DNA from: Symmetrospora coprosmae
Taxonomy: Eukaryota > Basidiomycota > Cystobasidiomycetes > Symmetrosporaceae
Length of the DNA stretch: 64,000 nt
Assembly (NCBI GenBank): GCA_008802785.1
Contig: VUYT01000033.1
Span: 144,387 to 208,386 of the forward strand
Direction: 5' to 3'
The position numbers and the translations under genes are program-made. This document shows positions 32,787 through 44,349 of this stretch, piece after piece (position 1 is the stretch's first letter; every line of letters begins with the position of its first letter). The notes under the pieces were generated by a model, which ran no database searches, was not told the origin of the DNA, and saw only the letters and a program-made list of their open reading frames with translations.

Positions 32787-34864
32787 ATGGCCCCCGTCGA
32801 CCCGAACGTCCTCCGCCTCGTCCAGGTGACGCTTCGCACCTTTTACGATGCCAAATATGTCATTGTCGCAGACCAGCTGCTGCGCAAGGAGGCGTCAGTC
32901 ATGCTCCTCGCATCGAGACAGTGCAGCTGCTGGATGGAGCACCTGTGCTGATGCGCCATGCTTTCTAGAATGCGCGACGAGGAGCTCGCAGCGAGGATTG
33001 GGCTAAACACCAAGGACCTCGGGAAACTCACTCACCGCCTCGCAGAGGACGGGTTCCTCGCAACGTGAGCCTATTTGGTGGTGGTCCGCGTACCAGTCCC
33101 TTCAGCTCCTCGGCCATGCGCTGTCTTTGGGTGATTCCGAAGGTGCAAGTGGGCTGAGCGAGCCGAGTTGATGCTCAGGCGGCAAAGGCATGGGCAGGCC
33201 CATGCTACACATAGACTGCAAGCTGCAGCGAGCGCGTCTCTTCGGACACGTCTCGTCTGTTGCGCTCAGCGTGCCCATAGCGCCCTCTGCCAGACAGACG
33301 GGTGAGGGCAGGTCCGCCTGACCAGGCAGGACCTCCGGCTCCAAATGGGCAACTGGGCTAGAATGAGCCAGAAGCGCCGTACCGCCTCCTCTCCACCTTC
33401 CGCCCTCGCGCAAGCAGGCAATACGTGATGACCGAGAGAGAGCCAGTATTGACAATTCATGCCTTCTCGCGTGTGCCTGCCTTGCGCACAGTCACCGCCG
33501 GCTAGAGCTTCGCCCGGGTGCCATGAAGGCCACCTCGCGGACGTGGTACTACATTGATTACCAGCGCACTATCGACAACATCAAGTGGCGCATGTTCAAG
33601 ATTCGCAAAGTCATTGATGACAAGCTGCGGAATGTCAGTCCGGCTTGACTCCACAGAATTAGCCTGTCCAGGCCGCTGACGCAGACCTTCGCTATTATGC
33701 TCACAGGAACTCGACCAGCAAGGCTACGTGTGCCCTCGCTGCAAGAAGCGCTTCTCGACGCTCGACGCCAGCGCTCTCCTCGATTTCATTAGCAATACGA
33801 TGCGCTGTGACGTGTGCAGCACCGACCTCATCGACAACGAAAACCTCGAAGATGTCAAGCGGAGCAAGGACAAGATGTACCGGTTGCAGGATCAGACCAA
33901 GCCGATTGTGGAGGCACTGAAAAAGACGGAACAGTTGCCGTTGATGGCATTCGACATTGCCGACTGGCTGGAAAAGTTCCAGCCAGTGCAGACATCGGAT
34001 CTGCCCACCGCGCAGAGCTCCGGTCCGGCCAAGGTCACGATCGAGCTTGTGGATGGCGCGACAGACGAGGCGGAGCGGCACAAGAAGGAAGCCGATGCGG
34101 AAGCGCGGCGGACGCAGAACGCGCTCCCGAGCTGGATAGAGCGGTCCACCATCACTGGCGAGCTGACTGCCGTTGGAGCGGCGCAGCACAAGCCAGGCGC
34201 TGGTGCAGGAGTCAGTATATCGGATGCAGACGGCAACGCGCCGCCCTCGCCGACGAAAGCAAAGCCGGAGCAGGACGACACGGACGCGTACTATGCCAAT
34301 CTTGCAGCGGCGCAAGCTGCCACGGCGAGTGGAAGCGGGGCCCGAGGGGACGAGTCTCAGCAGGGCTCTCCAGCGTCGGGTACCGCCAAGCTGGCTGACA
34401 GCGGGTACGAAGAGTTCGGCGATGAGCTCTACTCACACTCCGCGAGTCCCGCGTCGGTTGTCGCAGCGGGAATGTCTCCCTCCATATCTGCGGGAAGCCG
34501 GCAACGGCAAGGCAGCAAAGCGCCGCTCCGGTCGAGCGAGATGCTGCGTCCGCCATCTGTCGCGTCACTGTCGCAGTCGCTGGGTAAGCGGAGTCGCGAG
34601 CCGAGCGAGGAGGACGACGGGCCGGACGAGTTTGGCAAAAAGTCGCGCACCGGCGACACGACACCTGTCGAGCATGTTGCTCCCTCGCCTCCGGATGCGG
34701 CACCGGACGAAGAGGAGTTCGACGAGGCTGAACCTTCGGACGAACCCATGGTATCGGTCGCAGGCAAGGAGATGCCGTTCTCGGAAGTCACGGAGGACAT
34801 GACGGAGCAGATGACGGCGGATGAGTATACGCGGTACTTTGAGGTCATGTCGACCGTGGGATAG
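32787..34864 (+). CDS. TFA1: Transcription initiation factor IIE subunit alpha (TFA1)
   Basis: Exons 32787-32893, 32969-33064, 33492-33633 and 33707-34864 give 500 residues. Residues 1-115 form the winged-helix domain (VTLRTFYDAKYVIVADQLL, then LAARIGLNTKDLGKLTHRL and TWYYIDYQRTIDNIKWRM). Residues 122-158 are the zinc ribbon, C-x2-C (YVCPRCKKRF) and C-x2-C (MRCDVCSTDL). A coiled segment and long acidic/Ser-rich tail follow, ending with a conserved acidic helix near MTADEYTRYFEVM. TFIIE-alpha recruits and regulates TFIIH at RNA polymerase II promoters, in a complex with TFIIE-beta. Intron 2 (427 nt) is several times longer than others in the window; nothing else was recognised in it. Confidence 0.95.
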
Positions 34865-35068
34865 CCAGGTTCATCATTCCCTTCGCTACCTTTCGTTGTG
34901 CAGGATCTCGCCTCGGGAGCTTCTGTGTTGTTTTCGTCTGCACTATCATACGGAACACGTCCGCATCTCTCGACAGTCACCTGCATTGTCAAGATTCGTA
35001 CAATGCTGACGCTGCTTTCGGCCTCTATCCTCTTCCTTCGTAATCTGCGTCGTCCTCCCCTCCGTGCG

Positions 35069-35993
35069 CTACCACCACCAAGCATGGGAAGCGCTAACGC
35101 TCTGAGCCGCCACTCCGCTCCAGCCAACCTCTATCTGACGCTGCGCACACAGTGACTCGACCTGTTCCTGCGTAGCGGACTTGCCGACTGAACTCACATT
35201 GTCAAAAAATCCCTGCTCCCGTAGGCAAGGGGATTGCTGGATGATCCGACAAACTGTGCCGACTATGCCGACCGTTGGCGAGAGCTTGATCTCTTCGAGG
35301 CACGGGAAGACAGGGACAGCGCCATTGATGTGGGCTGGCTCGGATACAGGTAGGCTGATCGTCCGAAGAGTCGGAGCTGCCCGAAAGAGGAGAGCGACGA
35401 AGGCGTGGACCGGTCCATCTTTCCAGCCGAAACGGCCGACCGACGCGGACTGTAGCCTGCTGACTGAAAGGCGATTCAGGATGTTCTCGCTTAAGGCGGA
35501 GCAGAGCGTCCCGCACTCTAGTGGAAGGACAGCGGACTGAGGTGTTCTACGACCCAATCGACCACATCATTGAACGGCGTGTTGGACCAGGCGAACACTT
35601 CCGCCGGATGCTCCTCTTCCCGTTCGTGCGAACTGCCCCAGCTGTCGCGTTCTTTGCAGCCAGAGACAATTTGGCAGCAAGAGCTACCAGCTCCTCGACG
35701 ATGGGTGATGCCGTCGTGCACATCACTAGCTTGTGCAGTGATCTCTGTACGGCATCGAACCACGAGTCGGTTGCGCGGAAGATGCGACCGTCGAGTTGGC
35801 GGTAGAGCTGCTCGATGCTAGCCTTGTAGAACTGCTTGCTGGTGGCAATGCATGAGTAGACTGAGACGGAGGATTAGCTGAAGAGATGAAGGCACGGCAA
35901 TGACGGCGAGTACGCACGATCAGATTGGCCGAGATAGGACACCACCAGCTCGAGAGTCTCGACAGGCAAGGTTTCAACGGTGATGCCGGGCAT
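35069..35993 (-). pseudogene. F-box/LRR-like gene, apparently frameshifted
   Basis: The first exon (35993 to about 35,920)–intron–exon join reads MPGITVETLPVETLELVV, then LYSCIATSKQFYKASIEQL, a clear F-box. After about 100 residues the coding signal moves to another frame (AEVFAWSNTPFNDVVDWV) near 35,640 and then to a third near 35,530 (LRTISLPVSEPAHINGA, CLEEIKLSPTVG), ending at 35,069 with QVESLCAQRQIEVGW. Introns with weak splice sites could explain the first shift (for instance an acceptor AAGAG near 35,612), but the second would need a very short intron with a poor donor. I read it as a decaying gene or one with sequencing indels. An intact product would be an SCF substrate receptor. It is convergent with TFA1. 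Confidence 0.55.
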
Positions 35994-36366
35994 GGCTGTG
36001 CGCAAGAGGTCACTGGATCCAGATGGGAGGGAAGGGATGGAGCAGAGGCAACCTGCACGGAGGAGGAGCTGGCCTTGTCCAGCTGGGCCATGCTCAGTAC
36101 GCAAATCCTGCATGTGATGCCCTTTCACGCAGGCGTCTTCGCGCTTCTTCTGGGCATGCGTCATGCGTCATTGGACCGATTGGGGCTTATCGGTATTGAC
36201 TGGGCAAGTTGTGCGATCAGGACAGGATGACACCGAGCATTTGTTAGGACTGGATTGAGTCCATCGAAGCCTGCGTGGCAACGAGTTGACCTAATGCAGG
36301 ACACGCTCTCGGCGGAATGCAGAGCAACATGTACAACAACAGTCTAGACCATAACGATATTCCAGA
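35994..36366. other. Intergenic region, 373 bp
   Basis: The promoter side of the F-box-like gene and the 3' flank of the BRPF-like gene. Nothing further was seen. Confidence 0.4.
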
Positions 36367-39300
36367 CTACCGCCTCCTCTTCCTAGCCTTGTTGTCTTCC
36401 TCCAAGAGATCCTCCGGCACTTCTGCAATAGCCACAGCCTCCTCGTACGCTTTGGCTATGGTATGTGCCGACCGCTTGCTCTTGCTCGGCATGGCGGCCG
36501 ACGTCTTCAGGAGATTATCCAGCTCTTCGTTCTCGCGCAACTTGGCCAGATTGCTGACCTTGACGATGTCCCTATATATGGAGGATCAGCGCCGGTCAAC
36601 ATATACTCGGACAGGGACACTCACCACGGCCTCTTGTGCCCAAAGTACTGCACGAGCACATCCCGCTCCTTTGCCGGGGGTGCACGCCATGTTTTCGGCA
36701 TCTTGCGTCCGAGCGTCCCTTCCGGAGCGTTCGCAAGCAGCTCCTTTGGGATATCTCGATCTTCATCGTCCAGCTCGATGCAGACCTCGGCAGGCCAGAA
36801 TGCTTCGCGTACATTCTTCCGCGCCCACACGAGCTCGTAGTCCCCAATCTCCTTTACGGTGTTGTATGACAGGGTCGGGAGGAGTTCGGCCAGGCGGTCC
36901 ATTGCTTTCACGCCTCGAGCTGGTGTGGCGGTACTCATTGACGTGTCTCCGGCGCCCACGATGGGCGTCGCAGAGCTGGACGCAGCTGCCGATGCTCTGG
37001 GTCGACGACGCGGAGCAGGCGTGGGCGCAGGCGCAGGCGCAGTCTCTATTGGATCCTCTCGTAGTTCCGGCTGCGGCATCTCTTCTGATACGGCCGGCTC
37101 GTCCGCAAGTGCGGCTGGAGTGATGGACGCTTCCCGCGAAGGAGTGGCTCGCAGGAGGGCAGCTTCGGCAGCGAGCATTCCGCGTGTTCGGGATGGTGCG
37201 TAGTGAGAGCGCGGAGTGGCAGACGCAGCAGTAGATTCGCGCCTGCTCCGAGTCCTTCTAGGCGATGTTGTTGGACCGCGCGAGGAATTGACGGCCTCCT
37301 TCTTCGCCTCTTCGTCGGGGTCGGAAAGATCGGAAAGATCAGAGATGTCGGAGAGGGCACTGGAGGGGTGAGCCAGGGGGGCATCGGGCTCTGGCTCATC
37401 TGTCTCCATCGGCTCTGCCGCTGGTAGAGCTGATGTTGAAGCAATTGACGCTTCCTGCGGCTTCACCGCTTCCTGCGGCTTCACTTCTGCGAGTGGTTGC
37501 GAAACCGTCGACGGCTGCGGTTGGCTCTGGCTGTCCTCGAGTGTAGAGAGGTCGCTGTCGCTTGCTTGAATGCTCAGAGTCTGCACGCGCTCTGCTGGTG
37601 AAGCAGCAAAGATAATGCTCTGGCTACCCTCCCCAAGCGTGGGAAGGGGCACAGTGGGCAGCGGTGCCGTCTTTGCCGTTGGCGAGATTGTCTTTCTCGA
37701 TTTGCCGGAACCAACACTGCCTGGCTGTGCCGCGCTCTTGCTGCCGCTCGAGCCGACACTCGTATTGGCGACGAGACCGTCGATCTGGGCACTCTTGGCT
37801 CGCCGTCTGACGCCGTCAGGCAGCACCCAGCCAGTGTTGAAGAGGAGGAACGAGTCATGGTCGGTGACGTCGTTTCGCGCGACCTCTTTGCTGTTATCGC
37901 TGGTATCGGCTACGGGCTCGGGCAGCGGCTGTCCGTCAATCGCCATGCTAACTGACGACTCTTCGGCCGCAAATTGCTCGCCGACGACTGGTTGGACGAC
38001 CTCTGCGATCTGCTCGGATGCAGGCATGACCTGAGGAGGCGCTTGATGGTCCAGTGCTTCTTCCGCTCCGGCGTGCTGAACGTTGACGCCGCTAGCCCTT
38101 GGCCCAGCAGAAATGCCTTCCGCCTCCATTGCAGCGCCGTCCGCAGGGAGATCGAGCGTCGGGAACGGTACGGGCGCTGACGGAGAAGCCGTAGCAGGTT
38201 GTGCCATTGCAGGAGCTGCAGGAGTTGCAGGAGCTGCAAGAGCCGGAGGGTCAGCTTGCGGCTTGTCTCCCTTCTTTGCGCGCTCCTTCGACAGCGCTTC
38301 CGCCTCCTTCCGCTTCCTCTTGCGCTCCCTCTCCGCCACGCGCTTCGCCTCGAGCAACTTCTCCCTTTTCTGCGCTGCCAGGACCGCAGCGTTGAGAGCC
38401 TCCCCTTCGAATTCCTCGAAATTCGGGGTCGGCTGGTTGGACGCACGGACAGCGGGCGGCAAGGGCGGAAGCAGTGCATTTGGCTGCTTGCGCGTCGAAG
38501 GGCGGGGACCGGGAGTGGCACTTTCGGAGTCCCTTCCGGCACGCTTGCGCTTTCTGCTGCCGGATGCAGCTGGATTTTGTACTGCGGCCCCATCCTCCTG
38601 CTTTACGCTGTCGATACCCATCGGTGTCCCGTGCGGCAGAGACTGGCGCGCAGGAGTCGATGCCAGCCCTTGCGCAGGTACGGGCTGCAGCGCCGCGAGC
38701 CGAGCAGCCTCTGCCAGGGCCTCCTCTCGGGCTTTCTGCGCAGCCGCAGCTTTGCGCACGTCTTCAGGCGTGGGGGCGGGATACCAAATCCTGCTCAGCC
38801 CGTTGACGGTCTCAGCGTCGAGGAGGCTCGGCATCGCAGCATGCAGTGCGTGCAGGGTCGATGATGGGTCTTCGAGGGCATCGAGGCCGCGCAGGATGGG
38901 CTGCAGAGTGGTCTGTAGCTTCTGTGCAACCTTTGCGTGGCGATCTTCTGGCCGATTGTAGGAGAGCGCATTCTTCAGGACCAGGTTGACATCCGTCTCG
39001 AACTCGTCGGCTGTGTGGTACGCGTTGGCATCGATCTTTTCGGCGATCCGGCCCCACCACATGGGCTGCTTGATGAGAGTGTAGTAGTCGGGCACCTCGG
39101 CTTCGTCGACTGCTTTCGTGAACAGGCCGTTCTTGTCTTGTCTGTGGACGGCATGTATCGCATCAGCTCTGGACGCGAGCATCGCACGCACGAGGGATGG
39201 ACAAACTGCATGATGGCCTGCAGAGCCTGCTTGAATAGAGTCGACTGCGGGAAGACGACCTGCTCGACGATCGTCCTGAGCAGCTGCGTCCGGCGCAGCT

Positions 39301-41025
39301 TCTCGCGCTCGCGCTTCCGGACGAGCTCGGTGAGCGTGCGGACTTTTTCGAGGTCGTTGCGGAGGAGGAAGACGAGTTCGAGCTTCTTCTCCTTCTCGAG
39401 GTCGGTTGCACCCCGTGCTCCGCCAGATGCAGTCCAGGGCTATGAAACGAATGAATGTCAGCGGATGTCGGTTGGCAACAGAGAAGGTGTGCAGCCCACC
39501 TCGAGATGCAGCCGTTTCAGCAGAGGCGCTCCCCGCCTGCTCTCCCTCTTCAGACTCCAGTACCGGCACACGCTCCGCACGGCCATCGGCTTCTGCTTGC
39601 ACTTGAGCGGGCGGACATACTCCCACAGCTTGTCGTAGATGTACTGCGGGACGATGGGCGGGCCAGCCGGCGCGACAGACTTGTTGCTTGCTGCTCGATT
39701 GTGCCTGAATAGCGGAACGGGCGGGCCGACGGGCGCAGAGGGCGTCCCCGGCGTCTCCGAGCGATCCCTGTGCCGGCCGCCCTGCATGAGCAGGCGGTTC
39801 TTCGGTGGGCGGCCCCGCCTGCTACTCTGAGGTTCCTCCGCATCGTCCTCCGTAGCGTCCCCGCCCTGATTCAGCTGAGCGTAATTTGGCGAGTGCTTGT
39901 GGCAGTACGAGATGTTGGCGCCGGGCGAGCCGTCGGCGGTCGTCATGCCGCTGGTGGTGCCGAGCTTGAGGTGGAGGCCGTACTCCTGGGCGCAGGTGAC
40001 GTGGTACGCGGCGTAGCAGCTCCCTTTGCTGCACTGGATGCACGCGCCCATGCGCTTCTTGCACAGGTAGCACACGAGCTTCCAGCGGCCTTTTGGGATG
40101 GCCTCGACCCCGTCAATGGGCTCCATGTACACCGTGTTGCTCACGCCCGTCTCGTTGATCCAGATGGCGCACAGGAGGTGGGCCCACTTGCCGTTGGTCG
40201 TCTGCTTGAAGGCGCCGTAGTCGGTCGGGCAGAGCACGCAGGTCTGGGCAAGTTGGTGGTCCGTCTCAGCAAGGGGCCACACGCGGGGTCAGGTGTGCAA
40301 TGTGCCCTCACCACCGGCCTATCTGGGGAGACTGTACATTTCCTGCAGAGCCACTGCCCTTCGGGGATGTATGGCACGCCGTAGCAGTCTGTCCTCCCGG
40401 AGTGACGCGTAAATGGATGGGCGGAAGTGGGTCCAGGTCAGCAACAGGGCGTCGCTCAGCTACCCAGAGAGAGTGCGGACCCACCCTGGTGGACGGCCAA
40501 GTTGCAGCCGTCGCAGAAGACGATAGCATTGCTCGCCTCGCACTCGCCGTCGTCGCAGATGGCGCATGTGCTGTCCTCTGCCGGTAAAGTCGAGGCGGGT
40601 TTGGGGATGTGCTTCTGGAGCTCGAACCAGCTCTTCTCGAGCTGGTCAATGACAATCTCAAAAAACTCGTACGAGAGCGCGTCGTTCCCTTCGTAGACGC
40701 GCTCCCTGTTGTACTCGTCGAGCCATTCCCTGTCCCCGTCGTCCATGTCGTACTCGACCTGCTTTGCGAGCTCGGACTCGAGCGGCTGGACCCAGCGCGT
40801 GTAGCTGAGCTCCTGCCGCCACGGCGCATCGTCATTGTACCCGAACCGCTCGCTGTCCCGTCCATCGCCTAGGCTCCTCGGGTCTCGCGGCTGCAGTCCT
40901 TCCTCCCTGTCCTCGTCGCCGGCGTGCTGGACCTTCCAGACCTCGACCCGGGGCAGCGTCGTCGGCAGCGCCCGCAGCAGCAGGGACTGCGGGTGGTGGT
41001 GGTACGGATGCTGCGCGGACACCAT
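36367..41025 (-). CDS. NTO1: BRPF/Nto1-type chromatin reader (PHD-extended PHD-bromodomain-PWWP)
   Basis: Exons 41025-40485, 40388-40312, 40243-39500, 39439-39207, 39141-36625 and 36571-36367 give 1,438 residues. An EPL-like segment ([19 protein letters not shown]) precedes PHD1 ([34 protein letters not shown]). A linked extended PHD follows ([45 protein letters not shown]). A bromodomain lies near 533-640 ([20 protein letters not shown]). A long basic, disordered linker leads to a PWWP-type domain near 1,295-1,400 ([31 protein letters not shown]). BRPF proteins scaffold MYST acetyltransferases and read histone H3; yeast Nto1 serves NuA3. The architecture is closer to animal BRPF1-3 than to yeast Nto1, which lacks the bromodomain and PWWP. 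Confidence 0.92.
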
Positions 41026-42247
41026 TGCCCCACGGGTTCTATGCTGCTATTGCGGGGGACATGGAGAGCGGGAGTGTGGTGCAGAGCTCAAGAGCAAGCA
41101 GCGGGGGCACGTGTGCAGTTGGGTCCACTGGACTGGATGGGACTGCGCTTCCAAACAGGCAACGGCAAGGGCTGTGTACAAGCGATACATTGCGCAAGGG
41201 TATCGCTATCGTGGTTGCATTGCATTGGGCTCTGTTGCGACGGTGCGGACGGGAAGCCCGTCTGAGCCGTTGAGCAGAGATGCCTGACGCGTCCTCGCAA
41301 GGTGGCCGACTGAGCGATTGAAAAGAAACGACTCGCATCCGGTACGGTAGTGGAACACACCGCTGCAATCATGCATCATGCGAGATGGATGGCTGCTGCA
41401 GATCCGCACAACTTGGACGACTCTGGCCGTTCGCTGGACACGGCCCTGGAAGCCCGGGCCGCCACCAGGCATCAAGCAACGACGCGTCCACACAGCCGGA
41501 CGATGCGGACGGCATCAACAAGCAGCTGAGCCGCCGACAAGCACGCTCGATGCGACCGATGACGCTGTTGCTCTCTGCACTTGCAGCTCCTCACCAGCTG
41601 GAGACGCGTCCCCGCGCACCCTGGGCACGAGTAGATGTTGAACTGCGATCACGCGCGACTCTGTCTCCACCCAAGTCGCATTCCTCGAGCACGACAGGGA
41701 GGAAGATGGACACCGATGCCGCAGGACAGAGAAGGATGCCTGCCTGCGCCTGCGATGAATGGATGGTGGGATGGACGTGCAGGGCATCCTGCGCCAGCGC
41801 CTGCGCCAGCGCCAGCGTGCCCTCCCTCGGAGACGCGCACCAAGCTTCTCCCGTGTCTGTGCCTGGAGAACGATAAAAAGCAATTGGCATGCAAGGTGAA
41901 GGCGCGGCTGCGCAAACGTCAAAGAGATGGGATGAACTGTGCATCGGCCGAGCCAAGACTCTGTCCTGGTGCTGAGTGTCGGAAAACAAACAATGCCCGT
42001 CTTTGCCGAGGGGGAGGGTAGAAAAGGGCCAGCCTCTCCTCCTGCAGCAGCTTCTCTCTTCTTCTTCTCCCAACCAACACGCACACACACACATACTTAT
42101 ACTCCCTACACACACACAACCCCCAAGCCAGACTAGCTCACAACAGGTCACCTTACGCTCACTCAGCTAACTCGCACTCTCCATCCCCCTCAAGCAACTT
42201 CCCATCAAGGCCCACCCACCACACCTCCTATCTCAAATCAACACAAC
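41026..42247. other. Divergent intergenic region, 1.2 kb
   Basis: This separates the BRPF-like gene from the secreted protein gene on the other strand. Near 42,080-42,120 there is a CA-rich simple repeat (ACACACACAC), followed by a C-rich, A-rich leader before the ATG. Open frames within carry no recognisable motifs on either strand. The length suggests substantial regulatory sequence for the secreted protein. Confidence 0.45.
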
Positions 42248-43103
42248 ATGCACTTCTCCACTGCCCTCGTCGTCCTCTCTGGCGCTTCCGTCGCCCTCGC
42301 TGGCTCGTTTGCCGCGCCCGCCGCACCTGCTCTCGCCCTCCGCCAGGCGAGTCGTGAGCAGATTGTCGGAAGGCAGCGTCACAACATGCAGAAGGTCAAG
42401 CGTCAGAACCCTTCCATCCGAGTCAAGTGGGTCGCTTCCCCCTCCCCCTCCTCACGACTCTCGGATATCTGCTGACGCTCATCTCGATGTTTCCCCCGAC
42501 CCGCAGCGCCTGTGGCGCCCCCACCACCGGCTTTGTCCTCCAGCTCCGAGGCATCAACTCCAACAGCAACGGCGACACGGTCGATGGCGAGCTCAACGCG
42601 CTCAACAACCAATACGTCCTCGTCGACACGGCCGAGCAGTCATTGACGGCCATCCAGTCGCTCGGCGAGGCCACCACGCTCGCACTCAACGACGCGAATT
42701 GCAACTTTGAGTCGCCGGACGGCACTCGGTTCGCCAACCTCGACTCGGTCGACACCGCCACCCTGCAGACGCTCTACTTCTCCACCGACGCAGAGGCCGC
42801 CTCCGTAGACGAGAACTTTGGCACCGTCTCGGCACCCGTCGCGTGCAGCATCTCGTCCGGAACCTTCACCTGCAATGGCCAGACGGCGGCTGATGCACCG
42901 CTCAATGCCTTTGTCATCTGCAACAATGCCAACACTGGTGCTGTGAGTAGCAGCGCTCTCCTGCGCCGTTTCCCTCGCTGTCCTCGACTGACGCGTCCCT
43001 TTGTGCTTACTCCACGCAGAAATTCCTCGGCCTGGCTACCCAGGATCAGCAGAGCGCTATCGCCGGCTGCACACCCGTCACCATCGCTTCCATGGCTGCC
43101 TAG
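42248..43103 (+). CDS. Secreted protein with propeptide-like Kex2 site, unknown function
   Basis: Exons 42248-42426, 42507-42942 and 43020-43103 give 232 residues. The start MHFSTALVVLSGASVALAG is a strong signal peptide. Within the next 40 residues a KVKR site suggests Kex2-type processing. The mature part (ACGAPTTGFVLQLRG onward) has paired cysteines (NANC, VACS, FTCNGQ, VICNN, AGCTP) and no GPI or transmembrane tail. I do not recognise the family. The compact Cys-containing secreted form would suit a wall-associated or apoplastic protein, including an effector, but this is inference. Confidence 0.8.
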
Positions 43104-43364
43104 ACTGTGCAGCGGTAGTGCCCGCGCCCTGGTCCGGCATGACGACGATACCCCTCGGTCTCTGGCTCCCTCTCCTTTCGGCTGGTTCTGCGGGCTTGGC
43201 TGGCGTTTTTTTGAATCCTATTAGACAGTTCTATCCAATCCAACCCTTAACGACTCATCGCCCTCCCCCATGCAGTTCTGTCTGAAGGCACATCGTTGTA
43301 CAAACTAAGACGCGTACATATTAGATGGTCGAATGCAGTTCCAGCGGGGGTCGAGGTTCCTCTA

Positions 43365-44150
43365 TCATCGTGACGCAGTGAGCTGCTTGCCGACGAGGAA
43401 CGCGAGTCCGGACTTTGCCCCGTCGATGATGCGCACTTGCGGCAGACCAGCCTCTGCAACGCCTGCCTCGATGACGCCCTCCTTGCCCGCAAAGCCCGCA
43501 CACCCAAGAATGACAGCCTCCGCTCCGGCCGCGACGAGCTTTGCCGCCGCGCGTTTGATGGCCGTGTCTACACGCGCCTGCTCCGGCCCATGCAGCTCGA
43601 GCACGCCCAGGCCCGTCGTGACGCATCCAGCGTACCGCTCGAGCCCTCCGCCCAGGAAGCTCGACACGCCTTTGTCGATCCCAGGCTTCATGTCCCCGTC
43701 GCCGCAAGTGGTGAGGATCCCGAACGCCCGCGAGAACATCAGCGCGTCGCTTATCGACGCCTCGAATATGCCCGTGCAGAGTTTCGGAGAGGATGAGCCG
43801 AGGTGTTCGCGTATCATGTGTGTGAGCGGGTGGTCCGAGACTGTGGCGCGTCGGGAGCGGAGGACGTCAGGTCTGTCTAGATCCGGACGCGCTGCTAGAG
43901 CGACGAACGTACAGCAGCAGATCAGGAACGCATCGTGTTTGTCGATAGCGCCAGACTGGCACAGATCCGCATAGCAGACTTGAGCAGACTGAATGCCCGT
44001 GCGGAGATCCGAGATGGCCGCGGGCGCTTCGGGAGGTGCAGTGTAAAAGGTCAAAGAGATGCCATCTGGGATGCCTCCAGCCGTGAGGGCCACCTCGAGC
44101 CCATGCGTGAACGACTTCGTCGAGTTCGGGTTGATGACGAGAATGGACAT
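43365..44150 (-). CDS. Asp/Glu/hydantoin racemase family protein (Dcg1-like)
   Basis: Exons 44150-43913 and 43840-43365 give 237 residues, the normal size. It begins MSILVINPNST, the family's N-terminal signature, and joins across the 72-nt intron as FLICCFSDHPL, containing the first catalytic-type Cys. The second lies in VILGCAGFAG near residue 190. The family includes hydantoin and allantoin-related racemases; fungal Dcg1 is linked to nitrogen-catabolite genes, but its reaction is not settled. The intron has no stop and a length divisible by three, so a read-through isoform would add 24 residues beside the active-site Cys. An upstream in-frame ATG at 44,195 is possible. It is convergent with the secreted protein gene. 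Confidence 0.85.
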   Translation of the reverse strand: MSILVINPNSTKSFTHGLEVALTAGGIPDGISLTFYTAPPEAPAAISDLRTGIQSAQVCYADLCQSGAIDKHDAFLICCCTFVALAARPDLDRPDVLRSRRATVSDHPLTHMIREHLGSSSPKLCTGIFEASISDALMFSRAFGILTTCGDGDMKPGIDKGVSSFLGGGLERYAGCVTTGLGVLELHGPEQARVDTAIKRAAAKLVAAGAEAVILGCAGFAGKEGVIEAGVAEAGLPQVRIIDGAKSGLAFLVGKQLTASR

Positions 44151-44349
44151 GTTGGTCTCTGACGAAGCAGGCTGATGTATTGCAGCGTCTGGCAAAAGCC
44201 AGGAAGAAGACGAGTAGAAAACGAGACACCCTATATTTTGCTACAGAGGATAGAAAGGAGTAATGCGAGCCCTGCTCGGAACGGGTCGGACGGTCGTGAT
44301 AATACTACTTTGCGGAAAAGGAGGGTCGTGATAAGGGGAGGTACCAGCC

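Noticed and set aside
33065-33491. A small gene nested in the 427-nt intron of TFA1
   Set aside because: Open frames there are short and unmarked; the intron has proper GT-AG ends and phase. It is simply long.
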